Source of the DNA: Sphingobium phenoxybenzoativorans
GTDB taxonomy: Bacteria > Pseudomonadota > Alphaproteobacteria > Sphingomonadales > Sphingomonadaceae
Direction: 5' to 3'
DNA: 41,875 nt
NCBI RefSeq assembly: GCF_001757355.1
Contig: NZ_MINO01000035.1
Coordinates: 1 to 41,875, forward strand
Shown here in pieces: positions 16,574 to 24,288 of this stretch. Made by a program: the position numbers and the translations under genes. How positions within the stretch are numbered: the stretch's first letter is position 1; each line of letters starts with the position of its first letter. The notes below the pieces were generated by a model. It was given only the letters and a program-made list of their open reading frames with translations. It was not told where the DNA came from and did no database searches.

Positions 16574-17557
16574 ATGGATGGAGTTCGCGTAGGTAAAAGG
16601 GTGATCGGCGCGCAGGCGCCCGTAACCATCGGCTGGGAAAACATCCCCAGGGTGCAAGGCGGCCCGGTGAGGCAGTTCATCTTCACCTGGTTCCAGCCCA
16701 CCATGCTGTTCGCGCTGATCGCCTTCTGGTATTACGCGCCCAACTCCATCGCCAAGGCATCGACAGCCATCGGCATCGGCATCGGCTTCCGTGTGCTGCT
16801 GCTCGCGCTCGAATGGGTGAACCCGCGTTTCGATAGCTGGCGCCTGACCTGGAAGGAGCTGGTCACCGACCTGTTCTATGTCGGGCTTGGCTATACAGTG
16901 CTCCGCCTGGTCGACGGCTTTATCGGCGACGGCGCGATGATCGAGGCCATTCAGCATTCCCTTAACTGGGAAAAATTCATGTGGTTCATGGCCCTGCCGC
17001 TGCTGGTGCAGGCGTTCCTGATCTCGTTCATCTTCGATTTCGGCCAATATTGGATGCATCGCGGCATGCATAATTGGTATCCGCTGTGGCTGACCCACGC
17101 GCCGCATCACTTCATCACACAGCTCAACATCAACAAGGGCGCGGTCGGCAACCCGGTCGAACTGTTTCTGATCGGCCTGGGCATTGGCGGCTTCTTCGAC
17201 TTCCTGCCGCGCGCTGCATTGCTGGCGGGCACCTTCGGCCTGGCGGTCGCGAGCTATCAGCATATCAATGTCCGCTTCAACTCGCCCCGCTGGTGGCGTT
17301 TCCTCTTCAACACCACCGAGCATCACAGCCTGCACCATTCGCAGGATTATGAGGCCACGCGCAGCAATTATGCCGGTACCTGGGTCATCATCGACCGCAT
17401 GTTCGGCACCTGCGTCGATGGCGAGGCGGAGCTGCTGGGCATGGAGGGCGGACGCAGGATGTCGATCCGCGAGACGATGCACTATCCCTTCACCGAGGGG
17501 TGGAAGACGATCAGGGAAAAATTCGGCAGGCCAGTGGCGGCGGTGCCGGCCGAGTGA
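16574..17557 (+). CDS. Fatty acid hydroxylase / sterol desaturase family protein
   Basis: A 327-residue integral membrane di-iron enzyme. The histidine boxes of the superfamily are all present: HRGMH (about 159-163), HAPHH (about 175-179) and HHSLHH (about 254-259), together with QHINVRFN. About five or six hydrophobic segments surround them. Members hydroxylate or desaturate lipids (fatty acids, sterols, carotenoids) with O2. The substrate here cannot be named; in sphingomonads hydroxylated sphingolipid acyl chains and carotenoids are possible products. The N-terminal about 30 residues before the first helix are unusual in sequence and may be cytosolic. ATG 16574 is taken; an upstream RBS is weak (CAGGGGCAGGCGAT). 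Confidence 0.9.
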   Translation: MDGVRVGKRVIGAQAPVTIGWENIPRVQGGPVRQFIFTWFQPTMLFALIAFWYYAPNSIAKASTAIGIGIGFRVLLLALEWVNPRFDSWRLTWKELVTDLFYVGLGYTVLRLVDGFIGDGAMIEAIQHSLNWEKFMWFMALPLLVQAFLISFIFDFGQYWMHRGMHNWYPLWLTHAPHHFITQLNINKGAVGNPVELFLIGLGIGGFFDFLPRAALLAGTFGLAVASYQHINVRFNSPRWWRFLFNTTEHHSLHHSQDYEATRSNYAGTWVIIDRMFGTCVDGEAELLGMEGGRRMSIRETMHYPFTEGWKTIREKFGRPVAAVPAE

Positions 17558-17685
17558 TCGCCCGGCTTCGCCCGCACATCTCCTTTCGTCCATTCGCACT
17601 ATTCAGGTTGGGACCGCCATGGGCGGCCCCGATTGAGCCTTAGCGCCCGGAACGGCCGCGAAAGGCGCTCTCAAAGGGAAATCAT

Positions 17686-18339
17686 GTGAGCCTGCGCTTC
17701 ATCGACTGGATCTGGCATATCCGGGGCAGCCTGGCGCTTGCCCCCGGGCAATCGAGCGATGACGCCTTTAACCGGCTCGATCCCCTGTTCCGCCAACCCA
17801 ATACCAGCCACGAACGGACGGGCGATGCGCTGACCTTCAACAAGAAGGATCAGGCCGCGCAGGACAAGATGTCCATTTTCGACGATGGCGTGCTGCGGAT
17901 CGAAAAGGGCGCGGCCGGGTCTGTGCTGCGCTATGACCTGACGAGCCGGGCGTTGCTATACTGCTTTCTCGCGCCGCTGCTGTTTCTGGGCTTTGCGCAA
18001 CTGACCATCGCCGTGGGCAATTTCCAGAAGCCGTCCGCCGAAGCGGCGGAAAAGGCGAAGAAGGAAGAAAAGAAGAAAGCGGAACTGCCGCAGCATTGGA
18101 TCGACAAGGCCCTGGGCGCGCCCGCGCCCGAAAAACCCAAGAAGGATGACGAGGACAAGAAGAAGGGCGAGAAGGGAAAAGGCAAAGACAAGGATAAAGA
18201 GAAGGAGAAGGATGAGAAGCCTTCCCCGACGCCCGCCTATGTCTTTGCGGCGATATTCGCCACGCTCTATGTCGCCGGGCGCATCCTGGAGGACAGGCTG
18301 ATCAAGGCGCTGTTCAAGAGGCGCTTGTTGAAGCCATAG
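17686..18339 (+). CDS. Unknown membrane protein with a Lys/Glu-rich charged linker between two helices
   Basis: A 217-residue protein, not recognised. The start is GTG with AGGGAAATCAT ahead. The N-terminal 80 residues are soluble and resemble a lipid- or membrane-associated domain (FNRLDPLFRQPNTSHERTGDALTFNKKD). A membrane helix follows at about 86-108 (ALLYCFLAPLLFLGFAQLTIAV), then about 70 residues made almost only of Lys, Glu, Asp and Gly (KKDDEDKKKGEKGKGKDKDK...), and a second helix near 183-200 before a basic tail. If both helices span the membrane, the charged segment forms one loop; its side is uncertain. The low-complexity run is GC-poorer than its neighbours and likely to vary in length between strains. 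Confidence 0.75.
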   Translation: MSLRFIDWIWHIRGSLALAPGQSSDDAFNRLDPLFRQPNTSHERTGDALTFNKKDQAAQDKMSIFDDGVLRIEKGAAGSVLRYDLTSRALLYCFLAPLLFLGFAQLTIAVGNFQKPSAEAAEKAKKEEKKKAELPQHWIDKALGAPAPEKPKKDDEDKKKGEKGKGKDKDKEKEKDEKPSPTPAYVFAAIFATLYVAGRILEDRLIKALFKRRLLKP

Positions 18340-18427
18340 GCCATTTGCCGGTCGCACGGGGAGGGTCGGCGCGGGGGATTGGGTGAAAAGCGGAACCTCT
18401 GCTTTTTGCCGCCATCCCGAATAGCTG

Positions 18428-18526
18428 CCGTCATCCCGGACGTGATCCGGGATCCATGAGCGCAAGCTTCTGTGCAGTCATGTTTAGGGGGAGCCAATGG
18501 ATCCCGCATCAGGTGCGGGATGACGG
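18428..18526. repeat. Palindromic repeat, double-hairpin type
   Basis: The left end, CCGTCATCCCGGACGTGATC, and right end, GTGCGGGATGACGG, are inverted, and each half also folds by itself: TCCCGGA...TCCGGGA at the left and TCCCGCA...TGCGGGA at the right. The inner ends, GGATCCAT and ATGGATCC, are inverted as well. About 99 bp. Such CGTCATCCCGG elements are widespread between genes in alphaproteobacteria. Confidence 0.65.
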
Positions 18527-18557
18527 AGCGGGGGTGATTAGGGGACGGTCAGCTATT

Positions 18558-18680
18558 AAATCCTCCGCTTTAAGGGGAGGTGGCATTCCGGAGGAATGAC
18601 GGAGGGGTGCCGCCCTCACGATAGCGCGACACCCCTCCACCAGCTTCGCTGGTCCCCCTCCCCTCAAAGGGGAGGATTTT
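18558..18680. repeat. MITE-like repeat with AAATCCTCC terminal inverted repeats
   Basis: A 123-bp element with AAATCCTCC at the left and GGAGGATTT at the right. Inner parts, GGAGGGGTG and CACCCCTCC, are inverted too, and CCAGCTTCGCTGG is a small hairpin. It has no coding capacity. The structure suits a non-autonomous element or a BIME-like unit; no flanking duplication is obvious. Confidence 0.6.
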
Positions 18681-18716
18681 TCAGGTCCCGAACTGGCCGG
18701 AGAGCACCTCCCCCTT

Positions 18717-18829
18717 CGTCATTCCCGCGCAGGTCGCAGGGAGGCGCGTGACTCGCTGCGAAACCCATCTCTCCCATTAGCCCGACGCGCCCGAGGCGCA
18801 TTGGGTCCCCGCTTCCGCGGGGATGACGG
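18717..18829. repeat. Repeat bounded by CGTCATTCCCGCG / CGCGGGGATGACG
   Basis: The ends are inverted with one mismatch over 13 bp. The right end contains the tight hairpin TCCCCGC-TTCC-GCGGGGA (18806-18823). About 113 bp, without coding character. Confidence 0.55.
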
Positions 18830-18859
18830 GAGGGGTGGATTTTGGACGACAGCTTCTAG

Positions 18860-19011
18860 CCCTCTCCCGTTTACGGGAGAGGGTTGGGTGAGGGTCTTGC
18901 CTCTTTGCGAGAAAGAGGCACGGACCTTCGGTTCGCTTGCCCTCATCCAACTGCGCCCAGTTCGCTGCGCTCTCAAGGCTGCAATCCCTTCTCCCGCCTG
19001 CGGAAGAAGGG
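18860..19011. repeat. Compound repeat with CCCTCTCCCG hairpin
   Basis: A perfect 10-bp stem, CCCTCTCCCG-TTTA-CGGGAGAGGG, is at 18860-18883. The adjoining GTTGGGTGAGGG (18883-18894) pairs with CCCTCATCCAAC (18940-18951), and CCCTTCT (18986-18992) with AGAAGGG (19005-19011). The whole block could fold into a branched structure immediately upstream of crtZ. Confidence 0.55.
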
Positions 19012-19091
19012 TTCAACGGCCATTATTGCCCGCCAACCGCCATCAAAACCATCCGGTTCCCTCCCCTCTCCATCATCGCTATACCACCCCC

Positions 19092-19619
19092 ATGTCCTTT
19101 CCCCTGCTCACCCTGATCTTCCTTGCCACCGTCATGGCGATGGAGGGGTTTGCCTATGTCATGCATCGCTGGGTGATGCATGGGCCGGGCTGGGTGCTGC
19201 ACGCCAGCCACCACCGGCCGCGCACTGGCTTCTGGGAATTGAACGACCTGTATTTTGTGATCTTCGCCACGCCATCCATCCTGCTCCTGCTGGGCGGGGT
19301 GCAGCTTGGCTGGGGCGGCTGGGCGACGGCGGTGGGCGCGGGCATCGCCGCCTATGGCGCGATCTATCTCGGTTTCCACGACATCATCGTGCATCAGCGG
19401 GTGCCGCATCGCTATGTCGCGCGGTCCCGATATATGAAGCGCATCGTCCAGGCCCATCGCCTGCACCACGCCGTCGAAACCAAGGAGGGCACGGTCAGCT
19501 TCGGCTTTCTGGTCGCGCCCCGGCCGGAAGCGTTGAAGGCGGAACTGGCGCGGCGCGGCCGTGCGGGCGTCCGCATGCCCTCCGCCGCTGCGGCGAGCCT
19601 GCGCGAAACGGGCGTCTGA
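19092..19619 (+). CDS. crtZ: Beta-carotene 3-hydroxylase
   Basis: A 175-residue membrane di-iron hydroxylase that adds 3-hydroxyl groups to beta-carotene, giving zeaxanthin, an early step to the yellow nostoxanthin-type pigments of sphingomonads. The histidine boxes are HRWVMHG (about 23-29), HASHH (about 37-41), HDIIVHQRVPH (about 99-109) and HRLHH (about 123-127), as in CrtZ. About four membrane segments are visible. The length is that of the CrtZ family. ATG 19092 is chosen because MSFPLLTLIFLAT begins the first helix; the frame is open to 18801 through the repeats. There is no obvious SD (CACCCCC). No other carotenoid gene is in the window. Confidence 0.93.
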   Translation: MSFPLLTLIFLATVMAMEGFAYVMHRWVMHGPGWVLHASHHRPRTGFWELNDLYFVIFATPSILLLLGGVQLGWGGWATAVGAGIAAYGAIYLGFHDIIVHQRVPHRYVARSRYMKRIVQAHRLHHAVETKEGTVSFGFLVAPRPEALKAELARRGRAGVRMPSAAAASLRETGV

Positions 19620-19679
19620 AAGCCGCTTGGTATCGCCCGGCACTTCCTTTATGCAGGCGCAAAATAGCGAGGAAACGCC

Positions 19680-20546
19680 TTGATCCTGACCATTGCGGCC
19701 GCCGCCGCTTCGCACATCCGCTTCGAGGATCTGGGCCTCAGCCCGGTCGCGCTCGACCTCGGCTTCTTCACGCTGAAATGGTACAGCCTCGCCTATCTGG
19801 CGGGCATATTGATCGGCTATTGGTATCTGCTGAAGCTGATCCGCCAGCCGGGCGCGCCGATGGCGCGCCGCCATGCCGACGACATGATCTTCTACGCGAC
19901 GCTCGGCATCATCATCGGCGGGCGGCTGGCCTATGTGCTGTTCTACCAGCCGGAGATTCTCCAGCATCCGCTCGACATATTCAAGCTGTGGAATGGCGGC
20001 ATGTCGTTCCACGGCGGCGTGATCGGCGTGTCGCTCGGCATCCTCTATCTCGCCCGCAAGGAAGGGCTGAGTTGGCTGCGCGTGCATGATTATGTCGCCT
20101 GCTGCGTGCCCTTCGGCCTGTTCTTCGGCCGCCTCGCCAATTTCGTGAACGGCGAATTGTGGGGCAAGGAAACCGATGTGCCCTGGGCGATGGTCTTTCC
20201 GACCGGCGGCCCCTTCGCCCGCCATCCCAGCCAGCTTTACGAAGCCGTGCTGGAGGGGTTAGTCCTTTTCCTTATCCTCTGGTTCGCCTTCTGGAAAACC
20301 AAGGCGCGCTACCAGCCCGGCAAGCTGGTCGGCATCTTCCTGCTCGGTTACGGCCTTGCCCGGTTCAGCGTGGAATTTTTCCGCGAGGCGGATGTGCAGT
20401 TGCTGGAATTCGCGCACCGCACCGGCCTGCACATGGGCCAGTGGCTGACCCTGCCGATGATCGCCGGCGGCCTCTACCTGATCGCCACGGCGAAGGGCCG
20501 GCGGGTCCGCGTGGAGCCCACCGCCGGAAGCGCGAGTGTCTCCTGA
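19680..20546 (+). CDS. lgt: Prolipoprotein diacylglyceryl transferase
   Basis: A 288-residue inner-membrane enzyme that transfers diacylglycerol from phosphatidylglycerol to the lipobox cysteine of prolipoproteins. Conserved blocks are [19 protein letters not shown] (with the essential His), [13 protein letters not shown] (Lgt signature, with the catalytic Arg) and RHPSQLYEA. About seven helices are seen, and the C-terminal [16 protein letters not shown] is standard. The start is TTG with GAGGA seven bases ahead. A substrate candidate is in this window: the lipoprotein at 25884-26117. The following methyltransferase gene overlaps by 11 bp. Confidence 0.96.
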   Translation: MILTIAAAAASHIRFEDLGLSPVALDLGFFTLKWYSLAYLAGILIGYWYLLKLIRQPGAPMARRHADDMIFYATLGIIIGGRLAYVLFYQPEILQHPLDIFKLWNGGMSFHGGVIGVSLGILYLARKEGLSWLRVHDYVACCVPFGLFFGRLANFVNGELWGKETDVPWAMVFPTGGPFARHPSQLYEAVLEGLVLFLILWFAFWKTKARYQPGKLVGIFLLGYGLARFSVEFFREADVQLLEFAHRTGLHMGQWLTLPMIAGGLYLIATAKGRRVRVEPTAGSASVS

Positions 20547-21606
20547 CCAGATGACGCTGGGCCAGCGGCTGGCCCGGCAGATTGAGGCGGGCGGGCCAAT
20601 CTCCATCGCGCATTTCATGGGCGAGGCGAACGCCCATTATTATGCGGGCCGCGATCCGCTGGGCGCGGCGGGCGATTTCATCACTGCGCCGGAAATCAGC
20701 CAGATGTTCGGGGAGCTGGTGGGCCTTTGCCTTGCCGATGTCTGGATGCGGGCCGGGCGGAAGGGCGATCCCCTCTATCTGGAGCTGGGGCCGGGGCGCG
20801 GCACCCTGGCCGTCGATGCGTTGCGGGCGATGGCGTCGGCCGCGCTCGCGCCCAAGGTCCATTTCGTCGAGACCAGCCCCACCCTGCGCGACCGGCAGAA
20901 GGCCGCCCTGCCCCATGTGATATTCCACGACGATCTGGCCGATGTGCCCACGACCGGCCCGCTGCTGGTCGTCGCCAACGAATTTTTCGACGCGCTTCCG
21001 GTCCGTCAGGTCGAGCGGACTGAACAGGGCTGGCGCGAGCGGGTGGTGATCGGTGGCCTAGGCGAACCGGGGAAAAGCTTCATCCCCATGCCCGGATACC
21101 GCCCGATGGAATCCGCCGTGCCGGAGGCTCTGCGCAACGCCCCGGCCGGGTCTATCGTCGAGACATCCCCCGCCTCCGCCACGGTCGCGCTGGAGTTGGC
21201 GCAGCGTATCGCGCGGCAGGGCGGATGCGCGATCATCATCGATTATGGCTATGAGGGGCCAGCGGTCGGCGACACGCTGCAGGCGGTGCGCGGGCACCAG
21301 ATGACCGACCCCTTCACCCATGTCGGGGACAGCGACCTGACCGCCCATGTCGATTTCACCATGATCGGCAATGTCGCACGGCAGGCGGGGCTGCGCGTGC
21401 ATGGCCCGGTGGGTCAGGGCGCGTTCCTGACGGCGCTCGGCATCGATGCGCGGGCCGCTTCCCTGTCGCGCGGATCGCCGGAACGGGCGGCGGAACTGGA
21501 GCAGGCGCGGGACCGGCTGACGTCGGCCGCACAGATGGGCGAGCTGTTCAAGGTGATCGCGATTTGCCACCCCGACTGGGCCACGCCGGAGGGGTTTGGG
21601 GGGTAA
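20536..21606 (+). CDS. Class I SAM-dependent methyltransferase, MidA/NDUFAF7-like
   Basis: A 356-residue protein of the MidA (DUF185/COG1565) family. Its mitochondrial relative NDUFAF7 dimethylates an arginine of a complex I subunit. Family marks are [18 protein letters not shown] (about 46-63), the SAM-binding [10 protein letters not shown] (about 82-91), [11 protein letters not shown] (about 146-156) and IDYGYEG (about 235-241). The start is GTG 20536, with GGAAG five bases ahead, giving an 11-bp overlap with lgt; ATG 20551 is an alternative. Translation is probably coupled to lgt. In alphaproteobacteria a role in complex I assembly is plausible but inferred. Confidence 0.92.
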   Translation: MSPDQMTLGQRLARQIEAGGPISIAHFMGEANAHYYAGRDPLGAAGDFITAPEISQMFGELVGLCLADVWMRAGRKGDPLYLELGPGRGTLAVDALRAMASAALAPKVHFVETSPTLRDRQKAALPHVIFHDDLADVPTTGPLLVVANEFFDALPVRQVERTEQGWRERVVIGGLGEPGKSFIPMPGYRPMESAVPEALRNAPAGSIVETSPASATVALELAQRIARQGGCAIIIDYGYEGPAVGDTLQAVRGHQMTDPFTHVGDSDLTAHVDFTMIGNVARQAGLRVHGPVGQGAFLTALGIDARAASLSRGSPERAAELEQARDRLTSAAQMGELFKVIAICHPDWATPEGFGG

Positions 21607-21624
21607 TTATTGGCTCTCAGCAGT

Positions 21625-21650
21625 CCGTTCGGGCTGAGCCTGTCGAAGCC
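21625..21650 (+). repeat. REP-like repeat copy
   Basis: CCGTTCGGGCTGAG followed by CCTGTCGAAGCC. The same 26 bases occur at 27808-27833, and inverted forms occur at 1633 and 33405. It sits 19 nt after the methyltransferase stop. Confidence 0.75.
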
Positions 21651-21667
21651 GTGCCATTCTTCAGGGC

Positions 21668-21733
21668 GTACTCCTGCGAAAGCAGGAGTCCAGTTCGGAG
21701 CGTGGGACTGGGCTCCTGCCTTCGCAGGAGCAC
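21668..21733. repeat. 66-bp cruciform-capable element, copy 1
   Basis: Two 7-bp hairpins, CTCCTGC-GAAA-GCAGGAG (21671-21688) and CTCCTGC-CTTC-GCAGGAG (21713-21730), are arranged as mirror images, so the entire element is also one long inverted repeat of about 27-bp arms ending GTRCTCCTGC / GCAGGAGCAC. It lies between convergent genes (the methyltransferase and pit). A near-identical copy is at 27871-27936. Confidence 0.75.
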
Positions 21734-21779
21734 ATCATCTTAGCAGGCAGGTCCGGCACACAGCCCGAACTACCCTGCT

Positions 21780-22781
21780 CTAAAACAGCCCCGCCAAGGC
21801 ATAAAACCCGGCCCCGATCGCCGCCGCCGCGGGCAGCGTCACCACCCAGGCGACGATGATGTTGGATGCGACGTTCCACCGCACCGCCGACAGACGCCGC
21901 GACGCGCCCACGCCCACAATGGCCCCGGTGATCGTATGCGTGGTCGACACCGGCACGCCCAGATGCGTCGCCAGGAACAGGGTGATCGCACCGCCGGTTT
22001 CCGCGCAGAAACCCTGCGCCGGGGTCAGCCGGGTGATCTTCGATCCCATCGTATGCACGATCTTCCATCCGCCCATCATCGTGCCCAGCGCCATCGCCGC
22101 CTGACAGGACAGCACCACCCAGAGCGGCACATGAAAGCCGCCCTGCAATATCCCCTGCGAATAGAGCAGCACGGCGATGATCCCCATCGTCTTTTGCGCG
22201 TCATTGCCGCCATGGCCGAGCGAATAGAGCGAGGCGGACACAAGCTGCAGCTTGCGGAACCACTGGTCGGCCCGCTGCGGCGTGAATCGCACGAACAGCC
22301 AGGAGATGAGCAGCACCAGCATCAGCGCCAGGAACAGGCCGATAGCCGGCGACATCACGATCGCCGCGCTGGTCTTGAACACGCCGCTCCACACCACCGC
22401 CGACAGCCCGGCCTTGGCAGTACCCGCCCCCAGTAGGCCGCCGATCAGCGCATGGCTGCTGCTCGACGGGATGCCCAATACCCAGGTGATGACGTTCCAG
22501 CTTATCGCCCCCATCAGCGCGCCGAAAATCACCTGCGCGTCGATGACATTCGCCTCGACAATGCCCTTGCCCACCGTCTCCGCGACATGCAGGCCGAAGA
22601 ACAGGAAGGCGATGAAGTTGAAGAAAGCGGCCCAGGCGACGGCGAACTGCGGTTTCAGCACACGGGTCGACACGATGGTCGCAATCGAATTGGCCGCGTC
22701 GTGCAGGCCGTTCAGGAAATCGAACAGCAACGCCACGCCGATCAGCGCGACGAGCAGGGGAAAGGCGATGTGCGCGTCCAT
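21780..22781 (-). CDS. pit: Low-affinity inorganic phosphate transporter, Pit family
   Basis: A 333-residue PiT protein that takes up phosphate, probably as a metal-phosphate complex with H+. Two family repeats are clear: FDFLNGLHDAANSIATIVSTR (about 21-41) and SLGHGGNDAQKTMGI (about 191-205), each with the N/D-rich phosphate-binding motif. GIPSSSSHALIGGLLGAG and GVPVSTTHTITGAIVGVG are the other duplicated pair. About ten helices. It follows the DUF47 reading frame by 13 nt on the same strand; DUF47 (PhoU-like) proteins commonly accompany and control Pit transporters. The SD is weak, suggesting coupling to the upstream frame. Confidence 0.95.
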   Translation of the reverse strand: MDAHIAFPLLVALIGVALLFDFLNGLHDAANSIATIVSTRVLKPQFAVAWAAFFNFIAFLFFGLHVAETVGKGIVEANVIDAQVIFGALMGAISWNVITWVLGIPSSSSHALIGGLLGAGTAKAGLSAVVWSGVFKTSAAIVMSPAIGLFLALMLVLLISWLFVRFTPQRADQWFRKLQLVSASLYSLGHGGNDAQKTMGIIAVLLYSQGILQGGFHVPLWVVLSCQAAMALGTMMGGWKIVHTMGSKITRLTPAQGFCAETGGAITLFLATHLGVPVSTTHTITGAIVGVGASRRLSAVRWNVASNIIVAWVVTLPAAAAIGAGFYALAGLF

Positions 22782-22794
22782 CGGCCGGGCGCGA

Positions 22795-23439
22795 TCAGGC
22801 GTGGTCGATCACGAGACCCTGGATCTCGTTGGCGACATCCTCAAACCGGTCGGTCACTTTTTCCAGATGGCTGTAGATTTCATTGCCGACAATGAAGTCC
22901 ATCGGATTGCCCTTGCGCGCCGACTGGAACAGCGCCTTCAGCCCGGCCTCGTGAATCTCGTCCGCATGGCCCTCCAGCTTGACCAGCCGCTCCGTCAGAT
23001 CGTGCAGGCGGGGACCGTTGATGCTGATCGAGCGCAGCAGCGGCATCGCCTCCGCCGTGATCCGCGCCGCTTCGACGATGATGGCGCTCATATCCTGCAT
23101 CTGCGGCGTGAAGCTGGTCAGCTCGTACAGTTCCACGGCCTTGGCGGTCTGGTTCATCTGGTCGATGGCGTCGTCCATGACGCCGATCAGGCCAGTAATC
23201 GCGCTGCGGTCGAACGGCGTCACGAAGATGCGGCGCACATCCTGCAGCACCGCGCGGATGATGTCGTCCGCCTCATGCTCCCGGTCGCTGATCTCGCGAA
23301 TCCGGTCGGCCATGTCCGGCCCGCCCTTCAGCAGTCGGCTGAGCGCATCCGCACCGGCGACCAGCGTCCCGGCATGCTCCTCAAACTGTTCGAAGAAATT
23401 TCCCTGCTTGGGCATCAGGGCCTGAAACCAGCGCAGCAT
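22795..23439 (-). CDS. DUF47 / PhoU-like phosphate transport regulator (internal-start product)
   Basis: The 214-residue segment from MLRWFQALMPKQGNFF to the stop is a complete DUF47 protein: an all-helical PhoU-like fold with LLKGGPDMADRIREISDREHEADDI and VTPFDRSAITGLIGVMDDAIDQM, the acidic E/D clusters expected to bind metal. It is believed to gate the adjacent Pit transporter. MLRWFQ is the usual N-terminus of free-standing DUF47 proteins. The ATG at 23439 has an excellent SD, GAGAGGA, about five bases ahead, although the frame continues upstream into a NUDIX domain with no stop between. I list both the internal-start product and the long frame. Confidence 0.85.
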   Translation of the reverse strand: MLRWFQALMPKQGNFFEQFEEHAGTLVAGADALSRLLKGGPDMADRIREISDREHEADDIIRAVLQDVRRIFVTPFDRSAITGLIGVMDDAIDQMNQTAKAVELYELTSFTPQMQDMSAIIVEAARITAEAMPLLRSISINGPRLHDLTERLVKLEGHADEIHEAGLKALFQSARKGNPMDFIVGNEIYSHLEKVTDRFEDVANEIQGLVIDHA

Positions 23440-23865
23440 GGGTATCCTCTCTCCAGACCTCTCGCGCAGCCACAGCACCGCGCGCAGGAATATACCGGGT
23501 TCTTTAGGGGGTTCGCGAAAAGCCGCAATGATCGATTTCAGGTCCGGTTCGGCCACTGCCTGGGCCGCATCGGGAACGGAGAACCAGCGCAATTCCCGTT
23601 CGCCACGCTCCGGCCAGTCCGCCACTTGCCCGGTGACGGCCAGCGGAAAGACGTCCACCGTCGCCCGGCGCGTTTCCCCGTCCCGCCGCGTCTTGGCATA
23701 AGCGTAGCGGCCGAGCGGCGCGGGGCAGGCGACGCCCTTGATCCCCGCCTCCTCAAACGCCTCGACCTCGGCGGCGCGATGCGCGGCCAGTCCCTTGATC
23801 CGGTTGCCCTTGGGAATCACCCAGCGCCCGGTGCCGCGCGAGGTGATGAGCATGACCTGCATCAC
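22795..23865 (-). CDS. NUDIX domain in frame with DUF47 (possible fusion protein)
   Basis: The long frame codes for 356 residues from GTG 23865. Residues 10-44 are a NUDIX region (RWVIPKGNRIKG, then EAFEEAGIKG); the box keeps the first Gly and the E-x-x-E-E-x-G core but has Leu for the first Glu and Val for the Arg, resembling the PKG-type NUDIX subfamily related to diphosphoinositol-phosphate hydrolases. Residues 143-356 are DUF47. The linker, about 115-142, is FREPPKEPGIFLRAVLWLRE. The first NUDIX strand appears to be coded further upstream (VIRQVAALPY, to about 23910), yet no ATG, GTG or TTG occurs in frame between it and the tRNA gene. So the GTG/ATG at 23865/23862 would give a shortened fold and has no SD. 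The true start, and whether NUDIX and DUF47 are made together, are open. Confidence 0.6.
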   Translation of the reverse strand: MMQVMLITSRGTGRWVIPKGNRIKGLAAHRAAEVEAFEEAGIKGVACPAPLGRYAYAKTRRDGETRRATVDVFPLAVTGQVADWPERGERELRWFSVPDAAQAVAEPDLKSIIAAFREPPKEPGIFLRAVLWLRERSGERIPMLRWFQALMPKQGNFFEQFEEHAGTLVAGADALSRLLKGGPDMADRIREISDREHEADDIIRAVLQDVRRIFVTPFDRSAITGLIGVMDDAIDQMNQTAKAVELYELTSFTPQMQDMSAIIVEAARITAEAMPLLRSISINGPRLHDLTERLVKLEGHADEIHEAGLKALFQSARKGNPMDFIVGNEIYSHLEKVTDRFEDVANEIQGLVIDHA

Positions 23866-23972
23866 GCCATCGGCATCGGTTGTATAGGGAAGGGCGGCGA
23901 CCTGGCGGATGACGGGATTCCTGTGGGGATTGGGGACGCGGCCATCAAATCCCGGAATGTTTGCGAAAAGTC

Positions 23973-24046
23973 TGGAGCGGGTAGCGGGGATCGAACCCGC
24001 ATCACAAGCTTGGAAGGCTAGTGCTCTACCATTGAGCTATACCCGC
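23973..24046 (-). tRNA. tRNA-Gly (anticodon TCC)
   Basis: The minus strand folds as a full tRNA with encoded CCA. The acceptor stem GCGGGTA pairs with TACCCGC; the D arm is AGCTCAATGGTAGAGC; the anticodon loop CTTCCAA holds TCC; and the T arm is GCGGGTTCGATCCCCGC. It is 74 nt including CCA. Its 3' end is about 100 nt before the GTG of the NUDIX-DUF47 frame on the same strand, so read-through from the tRNA promoter could serve the phosphate genes. Confidence 0.97.
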
Positions 24047-24288
24047 AAACCATTCTGAACATTGAAGAAATCGGAAAATTGCAGATCATCTGCCGCCGCT
24101 TTGCTCCAATGCGTTCGCGCCAGTGCCACAATCACCGGCATATCGTCAACTTATGGGTGGCGAATTTGCCTTCGCCAGCACGCCAGGCACACGATGCGCG
24201 GGCAGTCCGGCAATTCCTCTCGACCTGTTTTCTGGATACACTTATGCACATGGTGTGACCACATGCGGATAGAGGAAAAGCCATCATT

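Larger units (their letters stand above)
18340..19091. other. Gene-free 750-bp gap packed with dispersed repeats
   Basis: No gene is supported here. The gap contains at least four different palindromic repeats, listed separately, one after another. Reading frames that cross it have no coding character. It separates the unknown membrane protein from crtZ; the crtZ promoter must lie near the right end or be supplied by the repeats. Confidence 0.7.
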
